Below are positions 44,427 to 55,828 of a DNA stretch of 64,000 nucleotides, piece by piece (position 1 is the stretch's first letter; each line of letters opens with the position of its first letter). Source of the DNA: Atrichornis clamosus (lineage: Eukaryota > Chordata > Aves > Passeriformes > Menuridae). The notes under the pieces are model-generated. The model saw nothing but the letters and a program-made list of their open reading frames with translations, ran no database searches and had not been told where the DNA came from. The stretch lies in the NCBI GenBank assembly GCA_013400975.1, contig WBMZ01000241.1, forward strand, positions 1-64,000. Direction: 5' to 3'. The translations under genes were made by a program, and so were the position numbers.

Positions 44427-46010
44427 ATTATATTCCTCCAACCTGTTGAGTAACATGATGTTTCCATATACTACCCCTGTGCTTATAGGGTGCTTGTGTT
44501 CATGTGTCATGCACTGTTGAAAGAATCCAGTTTGTGCACTTTACTGTGGTGCCACTAGGACATGTTTGAAGGGTAAGTAGGTCCTGTCTAGAGAGCAAGG
44601 AAGGTTTCTGAGTTCGAGACTGCTCTATCCAACTTTAGCAAACACAGTTTCCATCAAAGTTTTGTATTCCAGAGGCATCCATCTTGTTCCAAAACAACCA
44701 TAGCTTTTTTCTTTAGCATTCAAGAACTTTGAGACTTTTGTTATTACCAACCTTTTGCATTATTGAAGAAATTATTAATACCATAATGCTACACTGAACT
44801 ACTCCTCTTGGCTATTTTTTTATAATGGGAAAAAAAAATCAGCAAATTAAAGGTACAGCTCTTAATTCCTGGAACACTTAAACAGACTGTAATTCCTTTC
44901 AAAGGACTGCTGTGGAACAACTTTTAATTTTTGGTATTCTAAATTGCACCTATACACAGTAATAATTAACGTCTATGGATTTTGCTCTTTAGTGGTCACG
45001 TTTCCTCCTTGATAAAGATGACGGTGGACAAACCAGAAAGTGACCTTTTCTTAGTGGCTTTTAAAACCTGGAAAACTGAAAAGTTCAATCACATGCTGCC
45101 TACAGGACTTTTGTTGCTGTTGTTCATTTGATCACTTTTTCGGTTGTTGTTTATCAACCAGTGGTGACGTAGTGTTTGGGCTGAATTGGATACGGCGTCT
45201 CCGCTTTCGGAAGATTTGAGGAACACAAGGAACACTTTGGTGTTTGGGAATTCTGATGGCGCTCAGACTTGCGTAGCTCCACAGAAAGGAGCTGGCTTAG
45301 GACAGTTAAAATCCCACTGTACCTGAAATAAGTATGGTGTCAAGGGCTAAAATCAGTGTAGTTAACACGCACCACAGGGTGAACCGTCGCTTTGGAGTGG
45401 AAAGATTACTGCTGTTTATCACGGTTTTGTTTTACAGTTGGAGAATAAAAATCCATTATCTAACCCTTACGATGTAAGCAAAACAGTTTATGGGCCTTGC
45501 ATGATTTAGCTTCAGAGTTGAAACTAAATAATGTTTTGAGTATCACATCTGCTGTGCTGAATGATGATTTAGGGATTAGCTTTGCTCTGCAGCAGCCATC
45601 TGCAGCTGTTTCTGATCTGGCAAAATCAAAATGTTAATTTCAGCTGGTGCTTTCTCAATTTTTTTTTTTAATTTCAGTGTATCAGTTTGATTGTGGCCAT
45701 GTTTTGCATGCACCTACTCTCACTGCATGTTTTTATGACTGGCTAATGTCAATAGCAATGATTCACTCTGCTTTATGAAAGACCAAAAATGAACTTTCTC
45801 ATGATGTAAGAAATGGCTTGCACATAACCTCAGAGACTTGCTGTTCTGTCATGAAGCATATGAAATAGGTTGCAAGTAGGATTTTTAGTGCTCAGATTTC
45901 ATTTGTGTACTGTAGAATACTTCTTGGTTTGTTTTACTCTGCTTGTAGGCATGTAATTTTGGAATTCAGAAAAAAAAAAGCACTAAAACTATTGAGCACT
46001 GGTGGTATGC

Positions 46011-46042
46011 CTTTTTTCTTTTTTGTTTTTTTTTTTTTTTTT
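46011..46042 (+). repeat. Poly(T) tract in FAM13B 3' UTR
   Basis: 32 nt of T with one C and one G. Low-complexity sequence. Confidence 0.9.
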
Positions 46043-46477
46043 AACTGCAAAGTGATCTGGGACCTGAGAGAATTATGAGGTTAAACTAGTCTTGAGACCA
46101 TTTACCAATTTTATTCAGTTCCATTGTGCAATGTACACTTCAGTTCCTTTTCTATCAGTCTGCAGACACGGGTGTATCCAAACATTGAAACTAATGTGTA
46201 CTGTATAGTGTTGTACATGAATGTTTGTGTTTTATATACCACATGCAAAATGTCAATATGCACTATTTAAATGTTTTAAATAATATATTCCTCCTTTATA
46301 ATGCTTAAATCTATATGATTCCAATATTTTTATAAGTGAGTGAGTGATCAGACTGGTTCCAATTCAGAATTAACAGCTGCTTTGTGTTTGTTATGCAGTG
46401 TTTGGCTGTTTATTCAGTATAGTAGATAAGCATGGCAACAGTTATGCTGAGTGTGTTTTGTGCCATCCTTGTTGAGC

Positions 46478-46487
46478 AATAAATAAA
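46478..46487 (+). terminator. FAM13B: FAM13B proximal poly(A) signals (overlapping)
   Basis: Two overlapping AATAAA hexamers at 46478-46483 and 46482-46487, followed by a TTTTGTG-type U/GU-rich stretch about 15 nt downstream. Confidence 0.65.
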
Positions 46488-46637
46488 TGGTAGAACTAGG
46501 CATTTTGTGATATAACAGTTTTACTTTGGTAAAAGCAAAACCTATATATCTATATGGATATATAGATATGGAATATATATAACTAAACCAGATATAATTG
46601 CATTGCTATGTCTGGTGCTCATTGTATAGACTTTTAT

Positions 46638-46643
46638 AATAAA
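46638..46643 (+). terminator. FAM13B: FAM13B distal poly(A) signal
   Basis: AATAAA, followed about 30 nt later by the T-rich ATATCTTTGTTTCTCC. Sequence composition changes to more G+C-rich soon after, which supports this as the gene end. Confidence 0.65.
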
Positions 46644-46660
46644 AGTACCCTTAACCTTTA

Positions 46661-49600
46661 TTGTCATATATCTTTGTTTCTCCTCATGCTTTTCCCTTTA
46701 CTGCCATCTTTTAAAAACAAGTGCTGAGTCCTCTGCTGCTGCTGTTGGTCACTCCAGGGTGTTGGTGAGTCGGGTCCAAAGTGTGCCACGGCAGTCCTGG
46801 GTGGAACTGCAGCACGTGGAGCTTTGTTGTACCTGCGCAGGCTGTGCCACCCAGCAGCTCCTGAGCTTGCTCGTGGTGCCATGGGGGCTTCAGTTCCTGC
46901 TGGGGGTGACGTGGGAGCAGGCTGGGACCCCCGCTCTGTCCTGCCCCAGCAGCAGCAGCTTGGGAGTGGATGGGGCAGGGAGCTGATGGAGCCACTGCTG
47001 GGCTCGTTAATTCACTGGCAGTGAATGCACCTTCAGCTGAGCACACTGAGTGTGTCTGTATCCCTGATGATCTCTCGTCCCTGAAATCAGTATTGCAGCG
47101 GTTACTGCTGTGTTTGAGGCCAGGAAACACTGCTCTTGCACACACTGCTGTACACACCAGAGGATGCTTTTCCTCTGAACCAGACAGACTTTATTTCATA
47201 GTATGTTGTTGGGAGTTCATATGAAAAGTGATCAAGGTCTTTCGAACTTGTATTTTATTTTGTGAAAATCCATCTTTCTTCAGCCTAAGGCATGGCAGGA
47301 GATGAAGAACTCCGGAAGGTGAAGACTTGTGGATGTGTCAGTGCAGGTAAATGGGAACAAGAAAACATCCAGCAAGTCAAGGGAGCAAGTGAGGGAGAGG
47401 AGATGGAAGGCAGCCTTGGGCATGTTCTTTGGGATGGGACAGAATAACCTTCCCTCTGATGACGTGGCGTTTCTCTGAGAATGGGGGGGGGAAAGAAGTT
47501 CTTAGGACACTGGCTTAAAGCATAAACATAGTTGTTACAGATCTGTTTTACAATCACCCATTTTTCTTTAATTGCTTTATTTATTCAATGAAGCTTGCTG
47601 GGATCAGGATGCTAATGAGAAAACAAAATTCCCTAAAATAGTGGTTTAGTGGGAACTGCTGCAGATCCATGTGCATTGAACTAAGATTTTAATGAGGAAA
47701 ATAACTGTGTGGAACACTATTATTCAAAATGGAGGAGAAACATGTTCTTGAGAGTGCAAAAACCTCAGTGATACTGGGGAAATCTTTTTACTGAAGAACC
47801 AGTTCTGAGACCATGCAAGTCTAGAGTATTCCAAGCTTTCCTTCTTCAGACAGGTTGTCACTGCAAGGCCCAGAGTTTGCAGGGAAGAGCCAGGCAGGCT
47901 GTAGAGAGGGTGTCCTGTGCCCCAGAGCAGTGGGGTGAGGTTGAGGAGGGCTCGCAAGCTCCTTTGGGAAGTTCTTGGGGGAGTAACTGCAAAGGTTTTG
48001 AGACTCTTGTACGAGAGGGGCTGCCAAGAGGAGGAAAGGTTGGAGGTGCCAAAGGTGCCACACACCTGCTTTCCTGCTGTCAGGCTATAGAGTAATCAGG
48101 ATAAACATCATGAGTGACCTCTGTTTTCTGGGACAGGTGTCCTGCGTACTGCAGTGCAACAAGATCCCTTTGGAAGTGAAGGGAAGAGGGGGTTTGTGTT
48201 AGACTGGTCCCTTCAGAACAGAGCTGATGGCTTGGCTTGGCCAGGAGACCAAAGTGCAAAATCAGTGAGCCCTGGCAGGGGTCCTGCGTACCTTGTGTTC
48301 CCTGACTGTGCTCCTGGGCTGGAGATCTCCTCCTGGGCCCCTGCAGCTCCCGTCTGCTCCCTGCTCCGGGACTGCTCCTGCACCCTGGGATAGGCACAGG
48401 GAGAGCGGAGCCGCTGCAGCAGCGTGGTTGTGTTCTGCAGGACGTCGGCTCTGAAACACAGCTCCTTGTACGATTTACCTAAGGTTCAGGGGGTTTGCGG
48501 GCTGCGTGTCGTGCACGGGCCGAGATGTGCAGCCGCAGAACTTCCCCGGGCCGGGGCCTGAGGGGTGCGGCGGGAGCTGCATCCTGGTGCTGGCCCCGGG
48601 ACTTCCCGTGGCTTGTCCGGATGGCCTCTGGACACGCGTTTGCTTCCTCCTGCAGCTGAGTGCTAGCGATGAACAAGCACTGGTGCCTGCCTAGGAGTAG
48701 ACAGCTTCTGGCCTGCACAGTGTAACTTGGCTCTGGAGCAACGGGTGTAAACGGACTTGGGGAAAAAAGGATGTTCTGGGAATTCCGGCTGGTGCAAGGG
48801 TGCAGCGAAGCGCCCTCTGGTGCCGCCAGCTGGGAGCGCCTGATCCAGGGAAAAGAGATCTGGGGCTTTTCCTGAAAGCATAATTTTATTACCTTTTTTT
48901 TTTTCTCTGAAGATGCCTGGTACAGGAACTGCTGAGAAATAAGCATGAACCGCGGCAGCTGATGCACGAACGGAGAGGGTCGGGGGAAGGGAGGGCGAGT
49001 GTGAAGGAGCAGAGCCGGGATGCTGCCAGGGCTCGGCATCTGCTCCCCTGGTCACACAGCTGTGTCTCACAGCAGCCCAAAACAAGGCACAGGAATAGAT
49101 GTCGTTCAGGCATTTGTAGAGATGCCTGCCCAGAGCTCCAGCAGGGCTGGGCCGTGCTTCTCAGAACAGCACTTGAAATATTTGGAGAAAAGATCCAGAA
49201 GCAACAGTTGTTTGTACTTTTATTGACAGTCCTGCTGCTCTTGTCCAGAAATAGGAAAAAAAAAAAAAAAAGAAACCAAAGAGAGGGAGGAGTTTGGTTT
49301 TAATTAAACTGTGTGAACAGTCTCTGTTACCAGCTGAGCTCACATACTTTAGAGTGCCCTCTTCCCTGAAGCATCTTTCCCTTTATACCTGCTTTTCATT
49401 GTTTTCCTGAGCTTTGCATTAGTGATATTTCATTCACTCCACAAGTGAGCTGTGTGTCTGTAGAGCCCAGAACACCAAACATAGCCACAAAGCCTCCCTG
49501 GGCAGACACAAGGAGATGTGCTGAAAGAGGGACAATATTTTAAATTCTTGTCCCTCCTCATTCTTGATTTCCTTACCAGTTGCTTTACTGAGTTCTTCCC

Positions 49601-52600
49601 TCTCTGAGGGCAGCTGTTGTCAGCCAGTATAAAAACACTTAAAATACCTTAAAATCACTGACTCTGTGCAGATCTTCTGTCTCTCGGGTTGTCACTCGGT
49701 GAGGTTTCAGCCAGGACTGCATCTGCCTGAGGAAGGGAAGAACATCTGCAGGAACAGACTCCCACACACTGCAGGAATTCTGCAGTGGAAATTTAGTTCA
49801 GCGCTGTGACTGAGTCTGTGTCCTCAGTGAATCAATACCTTGATGAAGTTCTTTCCATTCTGTAGCTTTGACAATTCCAAATTCAACACCAGAGGGATTT
49901 AGAAAAAAGAAAAGTCACAAATAAAGCCAGCATAGCTGACTGGGACACCAGTAACTCAATCACTTCTGCAGGAAAAATATGGGCAGCTTTGTGGAGAAAA
50001 ATGTTCTCCATCTGGCTGAAAGCAGATTTTCCTTCTGGCCCTTCCAAAAAGACAGGATAGAGAAATACACATTTCTTTTCAGAGTTGAGAGAGGTGGCAG
50101 ACATTGTTGTGCAGTAATGTTTACAACAAGCCTGGGGGCTTTTCCCCCTCCTCTTGTAGAAGTGATTTAAAAAAAACAAAAGTTGTAGAAGTACTTGCAC
50201 AGACTTACCCTAACTCTGGAACTGGAACAAAGACCACTGCAAACATTTTGTAAAGCAAAGGGAAGCTGCAGTAATATTTCTTCTTGCTGTAGATGCAGCC
50301 TGTGACTCAATAGATTGCTGTGAAACTTGTTTGCTTTCCATACATCTGTTTCTGTTTAGCACTTGGGCAAATGTACAGATCACAAATTTATAGTATTGCT
50401 AAAACTCACTGATCTCACCCTGCTGCCAACTCTGCTGTTGCAGTGTATGACCTGGCCTGAACAAGAGTTCGTTTGACTTTATGGGCATAATTAGTGATTT
50501 TTCTTTATTGATAGGTCTAGCTTTTGCTGTTCCTATGATGTTAAAAATAGTATCCTCTGGAGAGATAGCTTTTGGAGTCACAATGGGGACAATTGTGACT
50601 CCTTTTGTGTTCTTCAACTTCTAAAATGCAACTAGCAGTTTCTAGGAATACAGGAAAGGATAGAACCTACCTTTTCGATTTGTTTGGCCCCAGAGCACCT
50701 CTTTAGGTAGCAAAGGTAGTCCCTATTTTTAGAGAAGTTTGCAGTCCCTGTCCAGAGATCAGTAGATGTATTTGCAAATAAAAATGCTGTTAAATTAGGT
50801 GCCCTGTCATGAAGCCACTCCTGAATCACAGACCTATTTTCTTTCCTCTGCAGTTAAAAAGTAGCTACTTTTTTCATAGGTTTTTGCTACAAAACTGTGA
50901 CTGCCTTAATCTCTGACAGCCTGTCTGTCTGCACAGGCCATACCTGGCTAACACCGGGTCTGGGGATGCAGAGTTTGAGCAGGCTGTTTGCCTGTGGAGA
51001 TTTCCCAGTTGCTCCGATGCAGACAGCTGCCCACGTGCAAAATGTTTTTTAGATGCGCTTGGAATTTGCGTGACCCATGTTTACGAGGGGGAGGTAATTT
51101 TAAACTTCTCTGGAATCTCATAAACAGAAATCTCCCTTTTAGCTCCACGTTTGCAATTCACCCATGGAAAGGTAAAAGTGGACATTTCTGCTGTGCTTAG
51201 AAATGCTGTGATTTCTGAGTAAATAGAAAGGGAACATGAGCCAATACTTTTATCCAAGGAAAGATGTTGACAGCATGTTTACAACATGTTGTTGTAAGGG
51301 ACTTACCAGAATGCAAGGAAATAGAAATCTGGATAAACACAGGCATCAGCCAGCAGCTCTTCTCTTAGCAGGGACACTGCTATAGTGCAGCAGATGTTGC
51401 AGTCAAGGGCAAGGATGGATCCTGAACGACAACAGAAGCCAGTGAAACTCCAGTCCAGCTCCCTGCCCTCTCTTCAGGCTGTCATCTTGCACAGGAAAGA
51501 CTGGATTGACTTCTAAAGGACCTTGATTAGATTTGAAGAACCTGAACTTTTTAGATGTTTCATCATATGAGACTGTATTGGCCAAACCTTCTGTGATTGT
51601 GCTGTGATCATTCTGGGCTTGTGCTGTGTCACTTGCCACACACATTCCAGTTTTACTGTGTTAGCTCTGCTGTGCTCCAGCACTTGCCTGCTCCGCAAGG
51701 ATTAAGGCTAAAACAAACAAGGTGGGTAACGAGCAGGGAGGACACAGAGCCACAGCAAGGCCAGAAAAGGGTTCATGTGCTGAACCATGGTGGGCTGTGT
51801 GGCTTCTTAGGGTAGGACAGGTTAGACTGAGTCTAACCAGGCACAGATCAGGGCTGTTCCGGCTCCTTGTCTCTTTATTGTCTCTTTTTGTGTCTGCCTC
51901 TTGCCTGTGCTGGCAAACAGAGGTGAAAGTCAAGGGGTAGCTCACCCCCACTGCAGCAAATGCAGCCACTGAAATATTTCTTTCTCAGTTTTACCATCTT
52001 TTTGTCTTCCTGGATTATGGATGCAGTGGTAAAGAGGTAACATGTGACTTGGCAAGGACACAGGAATTAATCCCAATACCTGGCCTATCTGATGGGCTTC
52101 CTGTAGGAGGTGTGTGAGGATCTGAGAGCACCCTCAGTGCCAGGGAAAAAATTGGGGGCTGGTGTTAGTTACCATCCCTTTGAATCTTCTCAGCCCTTAA
52201 TTTTCTAATATTGCAGATAACAAGGACTAATAATCCAGTCTTTGACCTTGCAAAAGCCTAAGAAATCTATTCCAACAGCCAGCAGCAACGAGCGTGCAAA
52301 CCAGACACCAACCATTGCCAAAAAATGGAATGGACAGACCTGAGTTTGCTCCCAGAACTGAACGGATTTCTGCATTTTTAATGCGTTGATGTCTTGCCAG
52401 CTGCTGCCTGAGGAAAAGTGGCTGCTTCTGCCTGAGGTGACCAGCCTTCCCTTGTGTCTTTATGGAAGCATCATGCCTCAGTAAATCGGATTTCACACGT
52501 AGTACAGGTAAGAGCTCACCTGATTATGCACCAGAGGTTCACACTAGCATTAGATGTTCAGAAATACATATAATTTATGTCTATGAAATACAAACACATG

Positions 52601-55248
52601 TATGATTAATGCACTTTTGGTTCCTCTAGAGAGACAGCTGCTCTGCCTGAGAAACATCAACTTCCCCAACCTTTCCTGCTTTGATTTAGGTGAGGTGGAG
52701 TCCTACCCTCCACTGCTGTACCAGCCCATAGATCCCAGTTCCATGGGGATAATGAGAAAGCTGAGGTGTATTTCCATCTGTTAGAAATGGGAAAACAAAG
52801 CAGCTCAATTAATGGAACCCAAACTGAAGTAAGCCTGAACTTTTATTTTATACAATCCCTGTTAGTTTTTCTGTTCTTCTGCATTCACATCTGACCACTT
52901 CAGCCAGAGCTTTTCTTTCCATGAAGCACTCACCAGAAACAGCCTTAAAATATTCCCATTCCTTTTACTCAGTTGCTCAATACATTCACAAAACAGCAAT
53001 TGCTTATGAATCTGGATTTGCCCCAATATGGGCCAGACAGTTCATTACTTTAAAACCTTATTTCATTACCTTAAATGAAATATCTCTGATTTACATAGTT
53101 CATTGTTACTGAGCCATGTTCATGTGTTCTTTCATTGTGTTAAATCAGTGCTAAATGAAGTGTGTGAAGCAGAGCATTTCCAGAGTGTTTTAGCCTGATT
53201 CCAATTTATAAACATGTGATTTAAATTCAGGCCTCCTATAATTGATTTCTCCAGAGATGTTAGAGGAGATAGGAACACTAACATGTGCTTCTGCTCAACT
53301 GGGCTCGCTGTTTTCAGTTCTTCCTGTCTCTCTGCTATAGATTTCCCATGCCAAATACCCATCTATATTGTTGGCACAAAAACAAATCCATGGTTTATCT
53401 CAATGTAGACAAGAGGAAAGCTCAGCTAATTGCACCCGTGGTTGCTGCTGCAGAACTGTAACTGCAGAATCGTGGCACTTTAAGAAACAGCTCTGTGCTC
53501 AAGCAGAATTACTTGCTCAGATTCATTCCTTAGACTGAAGTCAGACCTCCCTTCAGCTCGGTAATGATATTCACTGTAGGTATGCTAAAAAAGTGTGGAA
53601 ATAAAGGCAGATGGAGTCACTGTTGTTGCCTCCTTTCACCTGGTGGATCTGGCCTACTCCCAACAGCAAATTCTTGTAGTAACTATGGCTGTTGTTGCTT
53701 GGGAGGGTATCTCTGTGTTCTGATAACATTTGTCCCTTTGCAAAACATGAAAATACTTTTAATTTTAGCTTTTTTTCAGGCTAAGCCTCGTATTGAGTAC
53801 ACGATGCAGCAATTAGCTGGCCTATTGTTTTCCTAAGCTGACTATTCAGACGTAACAGTATTGTTTGTACCCAGGATTTCTCCAAATGCTTTTAAAGAAG
53901 TTACTTACCTTTCTTCAGCTGAAAGCACAACATTTAGCACATGGTTTTTAGGGAAACCATGGGGCTAGATTGCTCTGAACTAACACGGGGGGCTTCTTCA
54001 CTTGTTTGCTCTCCAAGAAAACATGTTTGCAAGGAAAGCCTTGCCCTCCAGAAATCAGCTTCCAAAACTGCTGCTGTCGTCCTCAGAGGAGGAGGCTCCG
54101 GGCAGAGATGGGACATGACTTTGTGTGCTCACCACGCTGGATGTCACTGGAAGGGGGCAGGGAGGGGATGCTCACAAGCTGAATTTAGAGGATGACAACA
54201 GCTTCTAAGCTTGCTCTGCCATTTCCAGCTGTCACTGAGTCGTGCTCTGGGAATTGAGAGCCGTTTCCACTGAAGTGGCACTTTTGGGTGGAGTAAGGAG
54301 TGAGTTCTGAACGAGGTACAGCTGACACATTGATTGCTGGTGCAGAGTGGGAGTCACCTCAGTTGTTCAGTGAGTTTTGTGTAGAGAGGTCCGTCAGGGA
54401 AACGATGGAGGCTTTCCAGCCTTCCCACAGAGCCTATGGCAAACTGGGAACTGGTTTGCATCTGACCAGCTCCATCTTTGAGAGTGCAGCAGGGGAGCTA
54501 TCTCGGCGTGTTTCACCACTCAGGTAGTCCAGAGGAAAAGTGTGGTGGTGGAGCTGCAGGATTTTGTTGGGAATTTAATAGTGTTTTGCAGTTCAGATTT
54601 GGGGGGTTATTTAATGGCACAGCAGCACAGGGTGAAGCTGAGGCCTTGTTCTTTCTGTTCTGGAAGATGCTTGTGGGCTTTGCTGATCAGCAATGTGCAT
54701 CTCAAAGAGGAGTTCAGGCTGGATCATCCCTCAAAAATTTTCTTATAGTGAGTACAGTTGAAAAGCCTGAAGTTTTGGGTTGTCGGAGTCTGGTAAAATC
54801 ATGTTTTGTGGTATTTAATCCTGTTTTAAACAAGGTGACTGTGCACAGCAGCACACAAAGCACTTGGGTGACTCAAATCAACAGCTTGTTGAGGGTCAAC
54901 AGTGAGAGAAGTCCCAACTGCTCCTTGATTAAAGGAGGGAAAACATGATAGCCTTAATGATTCATATTAGAGAGGGCAGCTTTTGGGTCAAGTGTGCGAG
55001 GAGAAGAAGTATTGATGTTGCCTCACTGACATGGTTTAGTGTTAATAGGGTGTCGGCATTTAGTTAATGCTAAATATCTTATAGATGTCAGATGACAAAT
55101 GACAGTGGGAGCAGGCAGGGGCAGGGACCAGTGGAAGGCTTAGGAGGGTAAGAATCCATCTTTCCCTGGATGCAGCTGATGCCAGCCATCCAAAAGCTGC
55201 TTTTTACAGATCAAGGAAGAGTCACAGCTGATGCTGGTTATTTAAAAT
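46661..55248. other. FAM13B-MYOT intergenic region
   Basis: About 8.6 kb between the two convergent 3' ends. It holds no gene I can demonstrate. 48270-49060 is a G+C-rich block. 50419-52519 contains several - strand segments with paired splice signals, including one polycystin-like segment (51307-51421). In mammals PKD2L2 sits at this place, in the orientation of MYOT. The longest ORFs here (up to 186 codons on the - strand at 48479-49039) resemble nothing I know and are likely chance. Confidence 0.5.
51307..51421 (-). pseudogene. Possible PKD2L2 exon or relic (polycystin-like segment)
   Basis: On the - strand a good acceptor (TTCTGTTGTCGTTCAG) and donor (TTCTG|GTAAGT) enclose 115 nt, open in the frame that starts and ends with split codons. 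The peptide contains CTIAVSLL and ends VYPDFYFLAF followed by a split codon that could be Trp. From memory, mammalian PKD2L2 has CFVAVSF and YSDFYFLACW at the corresponding place (the S3-S4 region of the TRPP fold), and PKD2 has FPNFEHLAYW. Strand and location agree with PKD2L2 synteny. I could not find convincing neighbouring exons such as the pore region, and the segment is shorter than the family, so decay is the simplest reading. Chance similarity is not excluded. Confidence 0.3.
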
Positions 55249-55655
55249 TTTATTTGCCTCTAATTTATTCTCATAAAAACACTCTAATCTATTTGGTTTT
55301 AGTATTCAGACAGTACAGACTTCTGATATTATCACGAGTGATATTGGAGAAGCAGTACAAACCAAGCTACCTAGCATGTAACCAGGCACAGGTGGAACTA
55401 AACCCACCCACACTTGTAAAAACTAATTAACCTGCTTTCTTAGGCTTTATAGTTAAAATGCAATACTCAGTTAATGGTTATAATCACCAAACCATATAAA
55501 TAAAATCTAACATGGTAAAATGGGAACAGCACAGTGTGCAAGAGTCAAAGTAAAAATATGTAAATGGGTATTTTGCTAATTAGAGCAATCACCAGTTAAC
55601 TGCATCTATGTTGAAACTGTCTCTTATAGGTGTGAGTTTTCCTCTTCATTTCCAG
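55249..55655 (-). other. MYOT: MYOT 3' UTR (end inferred)
   Basis: Downstream of the MYOT stop on the - strand, AATAAA hexamers occur at 55264-55269 and 55249-55254. If one of these is used, the 3' UTR is about 0.4 kb. Confidence 0.45.
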
Positions 55656-55828
55656 TTAAAGTTCATCACTTTCATACAGTCCTGACTGCTCAGCCAAACG
55701 CTGAAACTCTCCTTCTGGTGAGAAAGCTTGTTTCACATCCAGTCCTCTTCCATTAAGTGCCAAGTATTTGCTAAAAGTTGGTCGAACCCGTAACTGCTTT
55801 GGGGCTGGAAGTGGCTTATTTGCATGTG
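55656..55828 (-). CDS. MYOT: MYOT terminal coding exon
   Basis: Encodes THANKPLPAPKQLRVRPTFS onward to LYESDEL and TAA (plus-strand 55656-55658), 57 codons and stop. Acceptor TCTCTCTTCCAG. The C-terminus is nearly identical to mammalian myotilin as I recall it. Confidence 0.97.

Larger units (their letters stand above)
44427..46660 (+). other. FAM13B: FAM13B 3' UTR
   Basis: About 2.2 kb of A+T-rich sequence with several ATTTA-like words, a 32-nt T-rich run (46011-46042) and an A/T palindromic tract (about 46543-46575). It ends near the last of several canonical poly(A) signals. The exact cleavage site is inferred. Confidence 0.75.

Noticed and set aside
48479..49039. Longest single ORF in the window (186 codons, - strand)
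   Set aside because: It lies in the G+C-rich block where stop codons are rare, is Pro/Ser/Arg-rich with no domain or start context, and overlaps long ORFs in other frames.
51090..51215. Segment with STFTFPWVN after a good acceptor, considered as the next polycystin exon
   Set aside because: The phase does not match the preceding polycystin-like segment, no convincing donor exists, and similarity to the TRPP region is too weak.
54478..54948. 156-codon + strand ORF near the MYOT 3' end
   Set aside because: No similarity I recognise, no conserved motif, no promoter or poly(A) context on that strand.
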